Positions 47,711-57,649 of a stretch of 64,000 nt of DNA are shown here, one piece after another; position 1 is the first letter of the stretch, and each line of letters begins with the position of its first letter. This DNA comes from Eonycteris spelaea (lineage: Eukaryota; Chordata; Mammalia; Chiroptera; Pteropodidae): contig PUFA01000315.1 in NCBI GenBank assembly GCA_003508835.1, forward strand, positions 1,178,001 to 1,242,000, in the 5' to 3' direction. The notes below the pieces were generated by a model. That model was not told where the DNA came from, did not search any database, and worked only from the letters and a program-made list of their open reading frames with translations. A program made the position numbers and the translations under genes.

Positions 47711-47754
47711 AAAAAAAAAAAAGAAAGAAAGGAAGGAAGAAAGAAAGAAAGAAA

Positions 47755-47787
<33 letters not shown>

Positions 47788-47805
47788 AGAAAGAAAGAAA
47801 GAAAA
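47711..47805. repeat. Poly(A) followed by (GAAA)n tract
   Basis: A12 (about 47711-47722), then GAAA/GGAA/GAAGAAA units to 47805: 95 consecutive purines on the plus strand. The A-run followed by A-rich tetranucleotides resembles a degenerate retroposon poly(A) tail on the plus strand, but the sequence to the left (47590-47710) could not be assigned to a family. Confidence 0.93.
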
Positions 47806-48214
47806 GCAATGAATTCTTCTATAAAATAGCTATGAAAAAATACATTAAAATATATTAAAATGTTAACATATAATTGATTTTAACGTTACACAGGATAGAA
47901 AAATGAGTAGAAATATTTTACAAACATTTTCACATTAGAAACATAAAGAATTAAATAAAATATATTAGATTCAATATTCCAGGAAAACTATTTAAAATAG
48001 AAAGCTACACACTGCTTGTTTGATGTTAATATAAAAAATACCTAAGAGAAAGAAATGTCATTTTATTGAAGTATAAAGATTTCTACAATAATGTAGGAAA
48101 ACTGATATGACAAAGGTTGGATTAAATGATGTTTGAGGTCCTATTCAATTCTAATTTTATAATCTGTGAAATCTTTTGTATGTTTTATATATTGATATGT
48201 ATATAATATTTTTA
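47806..48214. other. Unassigned AT-rich DNA
   Basis: Nothing recognised. Confidence 0.5.
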
Positions 48215-48760
48215 TTTTAATTATAATAAAAATACATAAAATTTCCATTTTAACCTTTAAGTGTGCAGTTCAGTAGTGTTAATTTTGTTAACATTGTTGG
48301 ATAACAGATCATCAGAATTTCTACATCTTGCAAGACTGAAACTCTATACCCATAAAACAACAAATCATCATTTACCTGTTTTCTTAAGTTCCAGGTAACC
48401 ACCATTATATTTTCTGTTTCTATGAAATTATATTTTTGTGATAACTTTAACATACATAATGTCCTGAAAGTTCATCCATATTGTAACATGTGGCAAAATT
48501 TCTTTCATTTGGTGCTGCATAATATTCCATTGTATGTATTTACCACATTTTGATGATGGACATTTGGTTTGCTCTGCCTCTTATATTATGATCAATGCTA
48601 CTATGAATGTGGTTTGCAAATATCCCTTCAAGATCCTGCTTTCAATTCTTTTGAATTTATACTCTGAAGTGGGGCTACTTGATGATATGGTAGTTCTATT
48701 TTTAATTTTTTTGAGAAACTCATACTTTTTCCATAGTGGTTGCAACATTATAAGTACATT
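48215..48760 (-). mobile_element. LINE-1 3' end (L1MA/L1MB-like), minus strand
   Basis: Antisense order: TAAGTGTGCAGTTCAGTAGTG (about 48259), TCTACATCTTGCAAGACTGAAACTCTATACCCATAAAACAA, AGGTAACCACCATTATATTTTCTGTTTCTATGAA and CATAATGTCCTGAAAGTTCATCCATATTGTAACATGTGGCAAAATTTC. It continues with GCATAATATTCCATTGTATGTAT, CAATGCTACTATGAATGTGG and CTTTCAATTCTTTTGAATTTATACTCTGAAGTGGGGCTACTTGATGATATGGTAG. Each word has a clear L1 counterpart in the same order. The element stops in the ORF2 C-terminal/3' UTR region, a standard 5' truncation. Confidence 0.9.
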
Positions 48761-49690
48761 ATATATTTTAAATTTGTTTTTAATTTATTGCAATCATCTG
48801 TATTACGGTTTTATTCTTTAACCCTTAAAATGTTTAGAAAGAGAAATTTTATAAGCATTCTGGATGGTCATAATCAGAAGTGACTAATGTTTCTGATAAT
48901 ATGTCAAATCCCTTTATGAGGCGTCTGTCTAGGAAAGTTAACCAGGAAAATTATGAAAAGTGATAAAGTTGAATTATCTTAAGCTTGCAGTTACTGATAT
49001 AATCAGTAGAAATTACCGACATATTTCATTTTTAAAAATAATTTATCTGGCTAAATAACTATGGATATAACACAATGAAAGGGATAAGTATTCATTCTAT
49101 GATGGGGGAAGAGAGAATCAAGAGGGCTGAGTGTGATCTTTTGCCTTTCAAATATCTGCTTAGAATCCTGAAAGAATATGCTTTTAGAGGATGAAGAGAG
49201 AGGTATGCCTATACATTGTAGGCTAAACGATTCAGAGCTGCTCTGTCCCTTAATTGTTAGGAAATTGTGGTATAGTGGATAGAAAGATCTGAGGAAGTGC
49301 CTTTTCTGTATTCTCTCCAGGGACAGAGTTTCATGGCACAGTCCTCTGCGAGGCTTCAGCTAAATTAGTCTGCTGACTAGAATCTGGATAAGAATGTGTG
49401 TTTTTAAAGCCCATGTTCCAGGAGGAATATGGTTTAAAAGGTATGATGCCTTTTTTTTTCCTGCTGCAAAGTTGAGAAAAAGAATAAGTAAGGCTTATAT
49501 TTATAATTCAAAATTTTATGGAGAGTTATAGGCTATGAAAAAATACATATGATGGTATATTTAAAAGTATATTTTTATTGTTTAATCAATTAATTTTATG
49601 ATTTTATTTAAATATGTATTGTCAGGTAGACAAGAATAAATATGCTTACAGGTTTTATGTACCTATATGTTCAATTCATCAAAAACTATG
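48761..49690. other. Unassigned DNA
   Basis: No gene or repeat recognised. The patch at 49080-49440 is less AT-rich. Confidence 0.45.
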
Positions 49691-49691
49691 C

Positions 49692-49754
49692 AATATATAT
49701 ATATATACACACACACATACATATATATGTGTATTTTATATATATATATATATA
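49692..49754. repeat. Compound (AT)n-(AC)n-(AT)n microsatellite with palindromes
   Basis: An AT run, an AC run, then ACATATATATGT (a perfect 12-bp palindrome) and a second AT run. Self-complementary and easily unwound. Confidence 0.92.
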
Positions 49755-49919
49755 ATCAAGCCTTGTTTTAAGCCATAAGAAAACAGAACTGAAAGACACC
49801 TAGCTAACTGAAGAATATATAAAAGACAAAAATATATATATACAGAAATTAAGCATGAACAAGTTTATAAGAGAGAGCTACTCAGAGTTCCATGATTCTA
49901 TGGCACAAGAACATATTAT

Positions 49920-50300
49920 TAAGGGCTTTGTGTGTTGCAGTAGTTTATAGTTTAATGATAAAAAGTTCAATTAAGGGAAAAACACTGTATAATCAGGTGT
50001 ATTATGGAAAAATAATTTTGGCAGTTTTTAGAGATTTTGATTATGGCGAGGTAAAATTGAAATAGAAAAACTTGTTTGAAGGTCATTGCAGTAGTATAGG
50101 CAAGAAGTGATGACAGATTCAGCATGGAATTGAAAGGACAAATGCCAACTGTATTTACGTGAGCAAAATGGACAATGGTGATGACTATGGATGAGGAGAA
50201 TAGTAGAAAGAATGTTTTATAATACTGATGATTTTATATATAAATATGAAAGTAAATACTACCACTAATATTTGAAAAAAATTAAAACTGCTTATCCTTG
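49920..50300 (-). mobile_element. LINE-2 (L2) internal fragment, minus strand
   Basis: AAGGTCATTGCAGTAGTATAGGCAAGAAGTGATGACAGATTCAGCATGG (start 50080) parallels antisense L2 ('AGGCTATTGCAGTAATCCAGGCAAGAGATGATGGTGGCTTGGACCAGGG'). The upstream words TTTTGGCAGTTTTTAGAG fit '...GATCACTCTGGCTGC'. Strongly diverged. Confidence 0.55.
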
Positions 50301-50899
50301 TGAAGAGGAAATCCAGGGTAGTGTTAAGAAAGGCAGAAGGTAGCTATGTATAATTTAGGATTTGTTATTTTTATTGTACAGTTATATGCATGTCATTGTA
50401 CTTTGTTAATATTAAAAGTTAGTCAATTAAGAAAATAAAGATCATCTAAATATTAAGTGAAAAGCAGGTTGAAAAATCTGTTTTAAAGTAACTATTTGTT
50501 TAGCACATACATACAGATATGTAAAAATAGATTTATTATAAATATCAACTACTCTAATCTCTGAACAACTGCATTATAAGCGATCAATAATCAATCCATT
50601 TTATAATTAAATTTAATAATGCTTAGAATATCAAAAACAGTTATCTATGTCTTCTTGTTTTTGAATTCCTAGGTATATGCTAGTTCCTACTGAACTTTTG
50701 AAAATTTTTATATAATTTTTTACTTTGTTTTTATAGAAACAATCTGTATTATAGATAAACATAGATCTACACAGTTGTAAATAATGTATTTCTAACATGT
50801 TTGAAAATAAAATTACCTTAAAGACAAAAATAGACTTCAATATTATAGGTTTGGGCATGTGGGTCACAGCAAGTTTCAAAATACTATTTCATTACTCTC

Positions 50900-51050
50900 T
50901 CTGAGTCCTGCATGTCCCACATTCCTCAGCTCCAGGAAACCCATTGTAGGTAATGAGTCAGAGATTATGTCTTTTTTGCTTATCATTACATCCCCAGGAA
51001 CTACTGCCTGAGACATACTAGGTCACTAGTAAATATTTATTGAAGACAAT
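50900..51050 (+). mobile_element. LINE-2 (L2) 3' tail, plus strand
   Basis: AGAGATTATGTCTTTTTTGCTTATCATTACATCCCCAGGAACTACTGCCTGAGACATACTAGGTCACTAGTAAATATTTATTGAAG (start 50961) follows the L2 tail 'AGGGACTTTGTCTGTCTTGTTCACTGCTGTATCCCCAGCACCTAGCACAGTGCCTGGCACATAGTAGGTGCTCAATAAATATTTGTTGAA'. Confidence 0.65.
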
Positions 51051-51959
51051 ACATTTCTGTACACACAAGCACTGTTTCTACCTTGACTGTCATTTTAGGT
51101 AAATCTTACATATTCCAACTTTATAAATTCATCCATGTGTTTTTTTTTTTATTTTGCAATTAATATCATTCATTTATTCATTTTACATGAATACCTTGAC
51201 AAATCTAGAATTTGATTTTGGTATAGGATTTGAAAGTAGCCGAGTACTCTTTTTTCTTAAAACATAACCAGTATTTCTAGCATTACTTTTTGAAAAGCCA
51301 CAATATCTCCACTCATTTCAAATAACACTCTCATGGTATATTAAAATGGCACAATTCAGTGTTCAAAATTTTGTAATTATTTGCTTGCCTTTTCTAGTAT
51401 AAGCATCATGCAGAATTAATTATAGTTTTATTAAATGTTTTAATATAAGACAATTTCTGCTTTTTAAAAAATTTTCAATAACAATTTAAATAAATGTTCA
51501 GTGTCACAATTCAACTATAGAGCAGCACACAGAGTAAAAAATTAAGGACTGATATATTTGAATTGTGCTTTTTATACAACTTTTCCTATGGAATGCTTTC
51601 TGACTTGTATTCTATTTCGTCCAATAATCATATTGGTACAACAGTATATATTATTTAATTAACTTTTCCATGGTATATATTTTTTACCATCTCTTTTCTC
51701 CACCCTTTTGCATTATTTTATTTTGAGTGGATCACTTATAAAGAATATGTTGTTATATTTGCATTAGTAAAAGAAAATGTATTTTCTTTAATCAATGCAA
51801 GCTTTGTCTTTTGAAGAAACATAGCTTTTCAAATGATAAACAATTTAAATACTTATACTTTAGTATATTATCTGAACCTACATCCATTCTGTAATTTAGA
51901 AAAAGCCACCTTATTTCTGTTGTGAAAATTATGACATCATTTCATCCTATCTGCCAGCC
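51051..51959. other. Unassigned AT-rich DNA
   Basis: Nothing recognised in about 0.9 kb. Confidence 0.5.
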
Positions 51960-52200
51960 CTTCTCTTTATCTCTTAATATTTCTAAGAAAACTGACAGCT
52001 ATTCAGAGATTTCATCTTCAATTTCTTTCTTAGCATCCTTGATGGATGTCATCCAGGCCAAGAGATTTGCATTTTTATAGAGCAAATAAGTGCTCTCTAA
52101 AATATCCTTTCTTAAAATCTTCTCTCCTATCATAAGCTTCATATCACTGTTACCAATGTTGAGTCTACCTTTTATTGTCTTGGTGGTCACTGACTTGTGC
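51960..52200 (-). mobile_element. CR1/L3-type LINE reverse-transcriptase fragment, minus strand
   Basis: The minus strand has a 63-codon frame (51999-52190) whose C-terminal half reads WMTSIKDAKKEIEDEISE, preceded by LLYKNANLLA. This aligns by eye with the conserved stretch of CR1/L3-clade reverse transcriptases ('LD.NKS.GPDDIHPRVLKE.ADEISEPL'), at the level of residues such as D/M-I-H/K and DEISE. DNA words GGCCTGGATGACATCCATCA and GATGAAATCTCTGAATAGCTGTCAG on the minus strand support it. L3/CR1 elements died out early in mammals, so this is among the oldest material here. The N-terminal fingers-like part is unrecognisable. Confidence 0.5.
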
Positions 52201-52959
52201 AGAAAAAGCTGAAAACTTGTGTAATTCTTTGCTCACATATTAATAATAAACCATTATCCTAAAGTAAACTGGGCTTCATTTTCAGTATTTTTTGTTTTAT
52301 AGTAAATATAAATTAAAAGATTCTTTTATGGCCATTTAAACTTTTTGATAGGATCATTTCATTCTAACTTTGCTTTAAAAGCCCTTAGAATTTTATGTCT
52401 ATTTATTACAATTACCTTTGATTGTCATGCTCTCTATTCTTTTATACATTTTATCTCAATAACTCAACTCTTCAGATTCCCTTACTATTTTCTTCTATCA
52501 GAATCATTTGAGGCTGTACCTTCAGAGTTTTATTCCTGAAAACAATCCATTATTACCATGAATATTTTTCTTATTAATGAATCCTATGTTGCCCTGTTAA
52601 TGCTAAAATTTTAATAACTTTGTGTTATTATCTATCTCTTATAATTAAAAATATACATTTCCTTTTAAAAGATGTGTATTTGACTAGGCTCAAGTAACCA
52701 ACCTTGATGATAATAAATTCTAAGAGTTCTAATTGGATCTTTTCCAGTTTTTCTGGTGTTTCAACTTCTCTGCCATTTAGTTACTTCTTATTGGTTGAAG
52801 TACAGAATAGCAATTCCTCTCATCATTGTCTCTAGTTTCTAAGAGATTAAATTGACAGCAAGGCCCACCAAGCATTTTTTAACCAGATCCTGCTTGTAAC
52901 AGAATGAGTTTTGTGGAAGTTCTGGAAGATTAAATCCAATCTTTTTATAATATCGCCAG
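52201..52959. other. Unassigned AT-rich DNA
   Basis: No gene or repeat recognised. Confidence 0.45.
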
Positions 52960-53095
52960 TTCCTAAACTCTCTTTCCTTATCTGTAATATGAGACAGTGA
53001 TACTTTCTCTTGCTAGTCCATTTTTTTCAAGGACTAAATGAACCAAGGAATGTGAAAATATTTTGAAAATCTTAAAAAGGTGCTCTGTGGATATG
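52960..53095 (+). mobile_element. MIR SINE, plus strand
   Basis: CCTAAACTCTCTTTCCTTATCTGTAATATGAGACAGTGATACTTTC and GGACTAAATGAACCAAGGAATGTGAAAATATTTTGAAAATCTTAAAAAGGTGCTCTGTGG follow the sense MIR core ('TAACCTCTCTGTGCCTCAGTTTCCTCATCTGTAAAATG...GGATTAAATGAG...'). Confidence 0.65.
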
Positions 53096-53354
53096 CTATG
53101 GATTTTATGTTATGTATACATTTTGAATACAGTTTTGCTTATTTGGGCCTCAAATCCTACATGATGAGAACTCTCTTAATTACTTTCAGCATGTGGAACA
53201 TACCTCAGTAGGTAGATTATCAAACAAATAACCTGCTTGAGCATTTATTATATAATTAGACACACATAATTAAACCAATGATAGCTAATTGACCAATACA
53301 CTGAATTAATATGAGTGAGTCATTCAGGATTTGATGATTACTTTATTTAGTAGG
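53096..53354. other. Unassigned AT-rich DNA
   Basis: Short spacer between a MIR and an MLT1-type LTR. Confidence 0.45.
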
Positions 53355-53862
53355 AACAATAAACATTCCTAAAGATGTCCACCTCTTAATCCCCAGAACC
53401 TGTGAATATGTTTAGGTGGCACAGGGAAATTAAGTGGGAAATGATATTAAGTTTGCTTATCAACTGAACTTAAAATAAGATTATCTGGAATTATCTAGGG
53501 GGACCTGATGTAAGCACAAGGGTCCTTAAAAGTGGAGGAGGGAGGCAGATGGAAGAGTCAGAGTCTCTGATATGATGTGAGAACAACTTGACTACTGCCA
53601 CTAGCTGGGGAGAGCTAGTTGGATAGAGAAAGGTGGCCATGAGCCAGGGAGTGTGAGTGGACTCTAGAAGCTGAAAGAGGTGGGAACTGGAGTTTCTTTT
53701 ACAACCTCTAGAAGAAATAGTGTCCTGATACCATCTAGATGTTAGCCCAATGAGATTTATTTCAATTTTCTGAACTTCCATACTGGAAGATAATAAATTT
53801 GTATTATATTAAGCCACAATATTTGAGGTGTTTTGCTTCAGCAGCCATAGAAAATTGAGACA
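53355..53862 (+). mobile_element. MLT1-type MaLR LTR, plus strand
   Basis: Landmarks: AAGATGTCCACCTCTTAATCCCCAGAACCTGTGAATATG (start 53371), GGGTCCTTAAAAGTGGAGGAGGGAGGCAGATGGAAGAGTCAGAG, GGTGGCCATGAGCCAGGGAG (53631-53650), TCTAGAAGCTGAAAGAGGTGGGAACTGGAG. The closing part is GAAGATAATAAATTTGTATTATATTAAGCCACAATATTTG and AGCAGCCATAGAAAATTGAGACA. These match MLT1 in order, including the poly(A) signal region 'GAGA.AATAAATTTCTGTTGTTTTAAGCCACC.AGT' and terminal '...GCAGCCCTAG.AAACTAATACA'. It is probably a solo LTR, since no internal sequence or partner LTR is visible. Confidence 0.85.
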
Positions 53863-54711
53863 TCTATATTAGTTTGTATTATTAACACCATTACAAAATA
53901 AACATATTTCTGAAAAAAAAAAAGCACACTGTTGACAAGTATATAAATTTGTGGTGGGATCATGGAAACAAATGATTTTCACTGTTGTATTCTAAGTGCA
54001 TTCACATGGTATAATGACCAAATTAAGCAAAACAATTGCTTAATATCTTTTCCAAGACAGTTTGTTATGATGATTCCCTCCTTGGTAATTCTCTTGCTAA
54101 TTGACATAAAGCACTTTATTGCTTTATGGAAATTGCTAACCGTTCAAAAGCTGAACAAAGTAAGAAAATTCAAAAGTTTTTTTTTTTATTAGAAGAATCT
54201 TTAAAGCATATTTTTTAAAGATTATCACTACTAATAAACTAGAAATCATAAAAGCAGATTAGATTAAGTCATAACATTAAAATAATTAACATAAAAATAA
54301 ATATTGCCATCACAAAATTACATGCATAAATACACATACAAGAATACACATACACACACACCAAAAGATAAGTTGAGGTGGTTTTGTGTGAAAAAAAAAA
54401 AATGCCTGTATGTTACATAGATAAAGAATTGTCAAGAAGTATGAGCTTAATATAATTAGATAAGCTTTCTTTGAAGACAAAAAGCTATATATTTTTAAAA
54501 GAAACATTTTTATCATTTAATTTATAGTTGTTTCTTATATGTTTTTAAGCAATCTCTCCAGTTATACTGATGCTTTTTAAAATTATCAATTTTTTTTAGA
54601 GCACTTGTTATCTGATGCATTTTTGTTAACAGATTAAATTTATTTCCCTCAGTATGCCTGTAAACTTAATTGAAGCAGCATTCATAAGTGTTAATTTTAT
54701 TTTATTTTTTT
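53863..54711. other. Unassigned AT-rich DNA
   Basis: No gene or repeat recognised in about 0.85 kb. A 76-codon frame (53962-54192 plus) has no domain. Confidence 0.45.
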
Positions 54712-54942
54712 CTCTAAAGCAGTGGTCCCCAACCTTTTTGGCACCAGGGGCCGATGCTTCTATGAGAATCTAATGCCTGATGATCTGAGGTAGAGCTGAA
54801 GCACTGAAGAGCGGCTGCAAATACAGAATAAGCTTCACTCCCTAGGCCGCTGCTCACCTCCAGCTGTGTGGCCCAGTTCCTAATGCACATGGACTAGAAC
54901 TGGTCCACACAGCCCAGGGGTGGGGGGACTCCTGCTCTAGAC
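54712..54942. mobile_element. Short internally deleted hAT-type DNA transposon with 8-bp target duplication
   Basis: The 215-base element (54720-54934) starts CAGTGGTCCCCAACCTTTTT and ends GGGTGGGGGGACTCCTG, which are imperfect terminal inverted repeats. The flanks CTCTAAAG (54712-54719) and CTCTAGAC (54935-54942) match at six of eight bases, the 8-bp duplication expected for hAT transposases. Internal words CTATGAGAATCTAATGCC (54761-54778), GATGATCTGAGGTAGAGCTGAAGC, GAGCGGCTGCAAATACAG and CTCACCTCCAGCTGTGTGGCCCAGTTCCTAA belong to a mammal-wide family of which full copies are about twice this length. The piece between GGGGCCGATG and TCTATGAG is missing relative to that family. It has no coding capacity. 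Confidence 0.85.
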
Positions 54943-55584
54943 CCCAGGGTTTTGATAAGAGTAGGTATCATTGAATATTTGTTAAATGAAAAGGTTTTGT
55001 TATGAAATGAGGTCTTAATATTACTGTTAATGTTCTGGATAGAAAAATTTCTATCTCACAGAATAATAACACTGGGCTAAGTTTATTCTATGTCAAATGA
55101 CAAAGAAGACAAAACTAATATTCTGTAGCTTCTCCTGAATGATTTTCAGGAAATATATGTCAATCATCAGCAGAAAAAAAAATCCATATTTAAACTCCAA
55201 ATTAGAGCCTTCAAATGAATCACTATATGTAACAATTTGTCATCTAAGGTGTAGCTATCTAAGACTCCTAAGATTCTTATGGCATTATGAACCAGTTCAG
55301 CTTCTGGTGTCTTCTGTTAAAAAAAAGAAATAGCTATATTTGATCACTAGGCTTTATATCTCTAAAATAATATTTTAAATTTATAAAAAATGCTTGAAGA
55401 TCTTAGTCTGTTGATGAATTTTTAAGAGTATTATAAAAATATTGGAAATAGACAATTATGAATCAATGCAATTGTATTTCCAACTGGATTTTTTTTTAAG
55501 TATTTTTTTTTTTACCCCAGAGACATTAAATAAATCCTTTAAGATGCTTATATTTAAATGAGGTTACCCTACATATACTGGGTT
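54943..55584. other. Unassigned AT-rich DNA
   Basis: No gene or repeat recognised. Confidence 0.45.
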
Positions 55585-55830
55585 ATTATTTGAAGATATC
55601 CAAAACATTAATCCAAACAGATATAGGTACTCTTATGTTTATTGCAGCACTATTTACAATAGCCAAGATATGGAAGCAACCTAAATGCCTATCAATAGAC
55701 AATTGGGTAAAGAAGTTGATATACATATATACAATTGAATATTACTCAGCCATAAAAAAGAACGAAATCTTACCATTTGTAGCAACATGGATAAAACTGG
55801 AAGTATTATGCTAAGCGACCTTTTATATAT
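55585..55830 (+). mobile_element. LINE-1 3' fragment, plus strand
   Basis: ATTGCAGCACTATTTACAATAGCCAAGATATGGAAGCAACCTAAATGCCTATCAATAGACAATTGGG (start 55641), TATACATATATACAATTGAATATTACTCAGCCATAAAAAAGAACGAAATCTTACCATTTGTAGCAACATGGATAAAACTGGAAGTATTATGCTAAGCGA. This is the ORF2 C-terminal/3' UTR junction of L1, with clear matches throughout. It stops at 55825 without the 3' terminus or poly(A), so it is truncated at both ends. Confidence 0.92.
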
Positions 55831-56800
55831 TATATATACAGATATTAGGTACATTGTCATTTCTATAGAATTTATAAACAAACCGCATAATAAACAATAT
55901 GAATGAAAATAACACACCTAAAATACTTTGAACATTCATTAAACTGTTCTCAAAATATCCCTAAACATTACTGTTTAATAAGAACTTTGGGTATTTGAAT
56001 GACACAGGCTATAAAAAAAACAAAAATAAAAGTTAATCTTTTTACTTTATGTAAGGTAGGTTCACTTGAATAAAACTGGCTTAAGATAAGTAATTTGCTA
56101 ATGATAAGTAGTAATGTAACAATTTAAATTTTGATTAATTAAAAATTTAGCTATGTATTTATTATATTATGCTGACTCTCAGTCTAGTTTATTCTTTTCA
56201 GGGAACAAGAAAAATTGTTACTTTGATATTTTAAAATATACATTTCTCATTACACATTTCTCATTTTGATTGAATTTCTTAGGTAAAACATATATAAATA
56301 AATGAACATACAAATAAGTAAATATGAACTTAACACTAATATTAACTTCTTAATAGGGAAATAATTTCACCATGAATCCATTTGATATTTGAAGGAGAAT
56401 TGATCAACAAATCCCATTTTTCTTAAATGTCTAAAACATATTTAAAATTGTTTATAAGCACAGGGCAATACTGCTTTGTTTCAGAGGGAAACTTACCTCA
56501 AGTGCAGAATTCAAGCAATTAAAATACTTAAATGAATTATAATAAATATTATGATAAACAAAGTACAAGGGCCTAAGTTGATACACAACAGAATTATCTC
56601 ATGTGTTCTTTCAGTGGGTTTAGAAGTTTCATGTCCTAGAACATTTACTAGGAGAGATTAAAATTTACCTAGGTAAAGGGGAAGTTAAAGGTGGAATGAT
56701 GTTTGTAAAGGCCTACCAATAAGGGAAAGCATAAATACTAACGCAACTGCACTAAGTGCTGTATGGATTACACATAAAAAGTAAGTGTCACAAGGGGGAT
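55831..56800. other. Unassigned AT-rich DNA; donor of a templated insertion
   Basis: No gene or repeat recognised. It includes 56262-56306, a 45-base stretch that recurs exactly at 57274-57318. Confidence 0.5.
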
Positions 56801-56805
56801 AGCAA

Positions 56806-56960
56806 TAGCTAACATTTCTTGAGCACTATGTGCCAGAGCTTTCTTCTGAGTCTTTCACATAAATTATCTCAAGTATTACAACTCGAACAACCCCAAAGGA
56901 TGTTCAATAAATGTAATGTATTCAATGACGTATTATCACTGGTAAGATGATGACACTGGA
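56806..56960 (-). mobile_element. MIR SINE, minus strand
   Basis: TAACATTTCTTGAGCACTATGTGCCAGAGCTTTCTTCTGAGTC, ATAAATTATCTCAAGTATTACAACTCGAACAACCCCAAAGGATG and ATTATCACTGGTAAGATGATGACACTGG follow antisense MIR ('TTGAGCACTTACTATGTGCCAGGCACTGTTCTAAG...TTATCTCATTTAATCCTCACAACAACCCTATGAGG...ATTTTACAGATGAGGAAACTGAGG'). Confidence 0.85.
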
Positions 56961-57175
56961 ACTAGATTGACTATCAGTTATTAGCTATGCAACTTTGAGG
57001 AAGTTGTTTAACCTCTCTATGCCTTATTTTTTTCATCTATGAAATGGGAATAATGATAGCACATCTATTTTATAGTTACATCATGAGAATTACAGGAACT
57101 AACAGATGAAAAGCATTTAGATAGTACCTGTCATATAGTAAAAACAGAGTTCAGTTATTAATAGTATTATTTTAG
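56961..57175 (+). mobile_element. MIR SINE, plus strand
   Basis: TTATTAGCTATGCAACTTTGAGGAAGTTGTTTAACCTCTCTATGCCTTATTTTTTTCATCTATGAAATGGGAATAATGATAGCACATC (start 56978) and AGATGAAAAGCATTTAGATAGTACCTGTCATATAGTAAAA are the MIR core and tail in sense. It abuts the opposite-strand MIR at 56806-56960. Confidence 0.92.
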
Positions 57176-57192
57176 CACTTTATATTTTAAGA

Positions 57193-57490
57193 AACTATCA
57201 GAGTATTCCCTTTAAAATGTAAATCAGGACACGTTAATACTCTCCTCAAAAACTTGATTGTGTTCCCATATCACATTTTGATTGAATTTCTTAGGTAAAA
57301 CATATATAAATAAATGAATATAGAATATATTCTATATTCTATTCATATAGAATAAGAACCAAATTCAGGGCTTTCAAAATATACTTCAACTTCTACTACT
57401 CTACTTCCTCCCTTTCTCCACAAGAGCTTCGCTGAACACCTAGAAGTTTATCAAATACTCCACTTCAGACACTTACCCTCACTATTTTCT
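57193..57490 (+). mobile_element. LINE-2 (L2) fragment, plus strand, interrupted by a templated insertion
   Basis: TATCAGAGTATTCCCTTTAAAATGTAAATCAGGACACGTTAATACTCTCCTCAAAAACTTGATTGTGTTCCCAT matches sense L2 ('CAGAGTGATCTTTTTAAAATGTAAATCAGATCATGTCACTCCCCTGCTTAAAACCCTCCAATGGCTCCCCAT'). The next expected L2 words ('TGCCTACAGAATAAAATCCAAACTC...AAGGCCC') resume only at TATAGAATAAGAACCAAATTCAGGGCTTTC (from about 57346). About 72 extra bases lie between. Confidence 0.7.
57274..57345. repeat. 72-base templated insertion inside L2
   Basis: Bases 57274-57318 are an exact copy, in the same orientation, of 56262-56306; both start CATTTTGATTGAATTTCTTA. The copy is followed by about 27 bases built from TATAGAAT and its complement ATTCTATA, including the perfect palindrome ATAGAATATATTCTAT. 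The L2 reading on both sides shows that these bases were added to an older sequence. Confidence 0.9.
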
Positions 57491-57649
57491 CTAACGAAAA
57501 AAAAGTTTACAATATATATTCATAACTTGCACCTTTATTTATTTCAAGTTTTCTATGACAGATTTTTAATGACCACCTTGTATTAAACAACAGGCCTCTC
57601 CAAGTAAAGAGAATTCAACTTGACACACATATAACTTTATTACATATAC
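57491..57649. other. Unassigned AT-rich spacer
   Basis: No landmark recognised between the L2 and the L1 5' UTR piece. Confidence 0.4.

Noticed and set aside
47600..47809. Phe/Leu/Ser-rich minus-strand frame resembling a membrane segment
   Set aside because: Translation of the complement of a (GAAA)n tract, not a coding sequence.
48534..48821. 95-codon plus-strand frame with hydrophobic stretches
   Set aside because: It is the antisense of an L1 3' region. Antisense of A-rich L1 gives Phe/Leu/Tyr-rich peptides that mimic membrane proteins.
53491..53781. 96-codon minus-strand frame
   Set aside because: Lies wholly inside an MLT1-type LTR, on the antisense strand.
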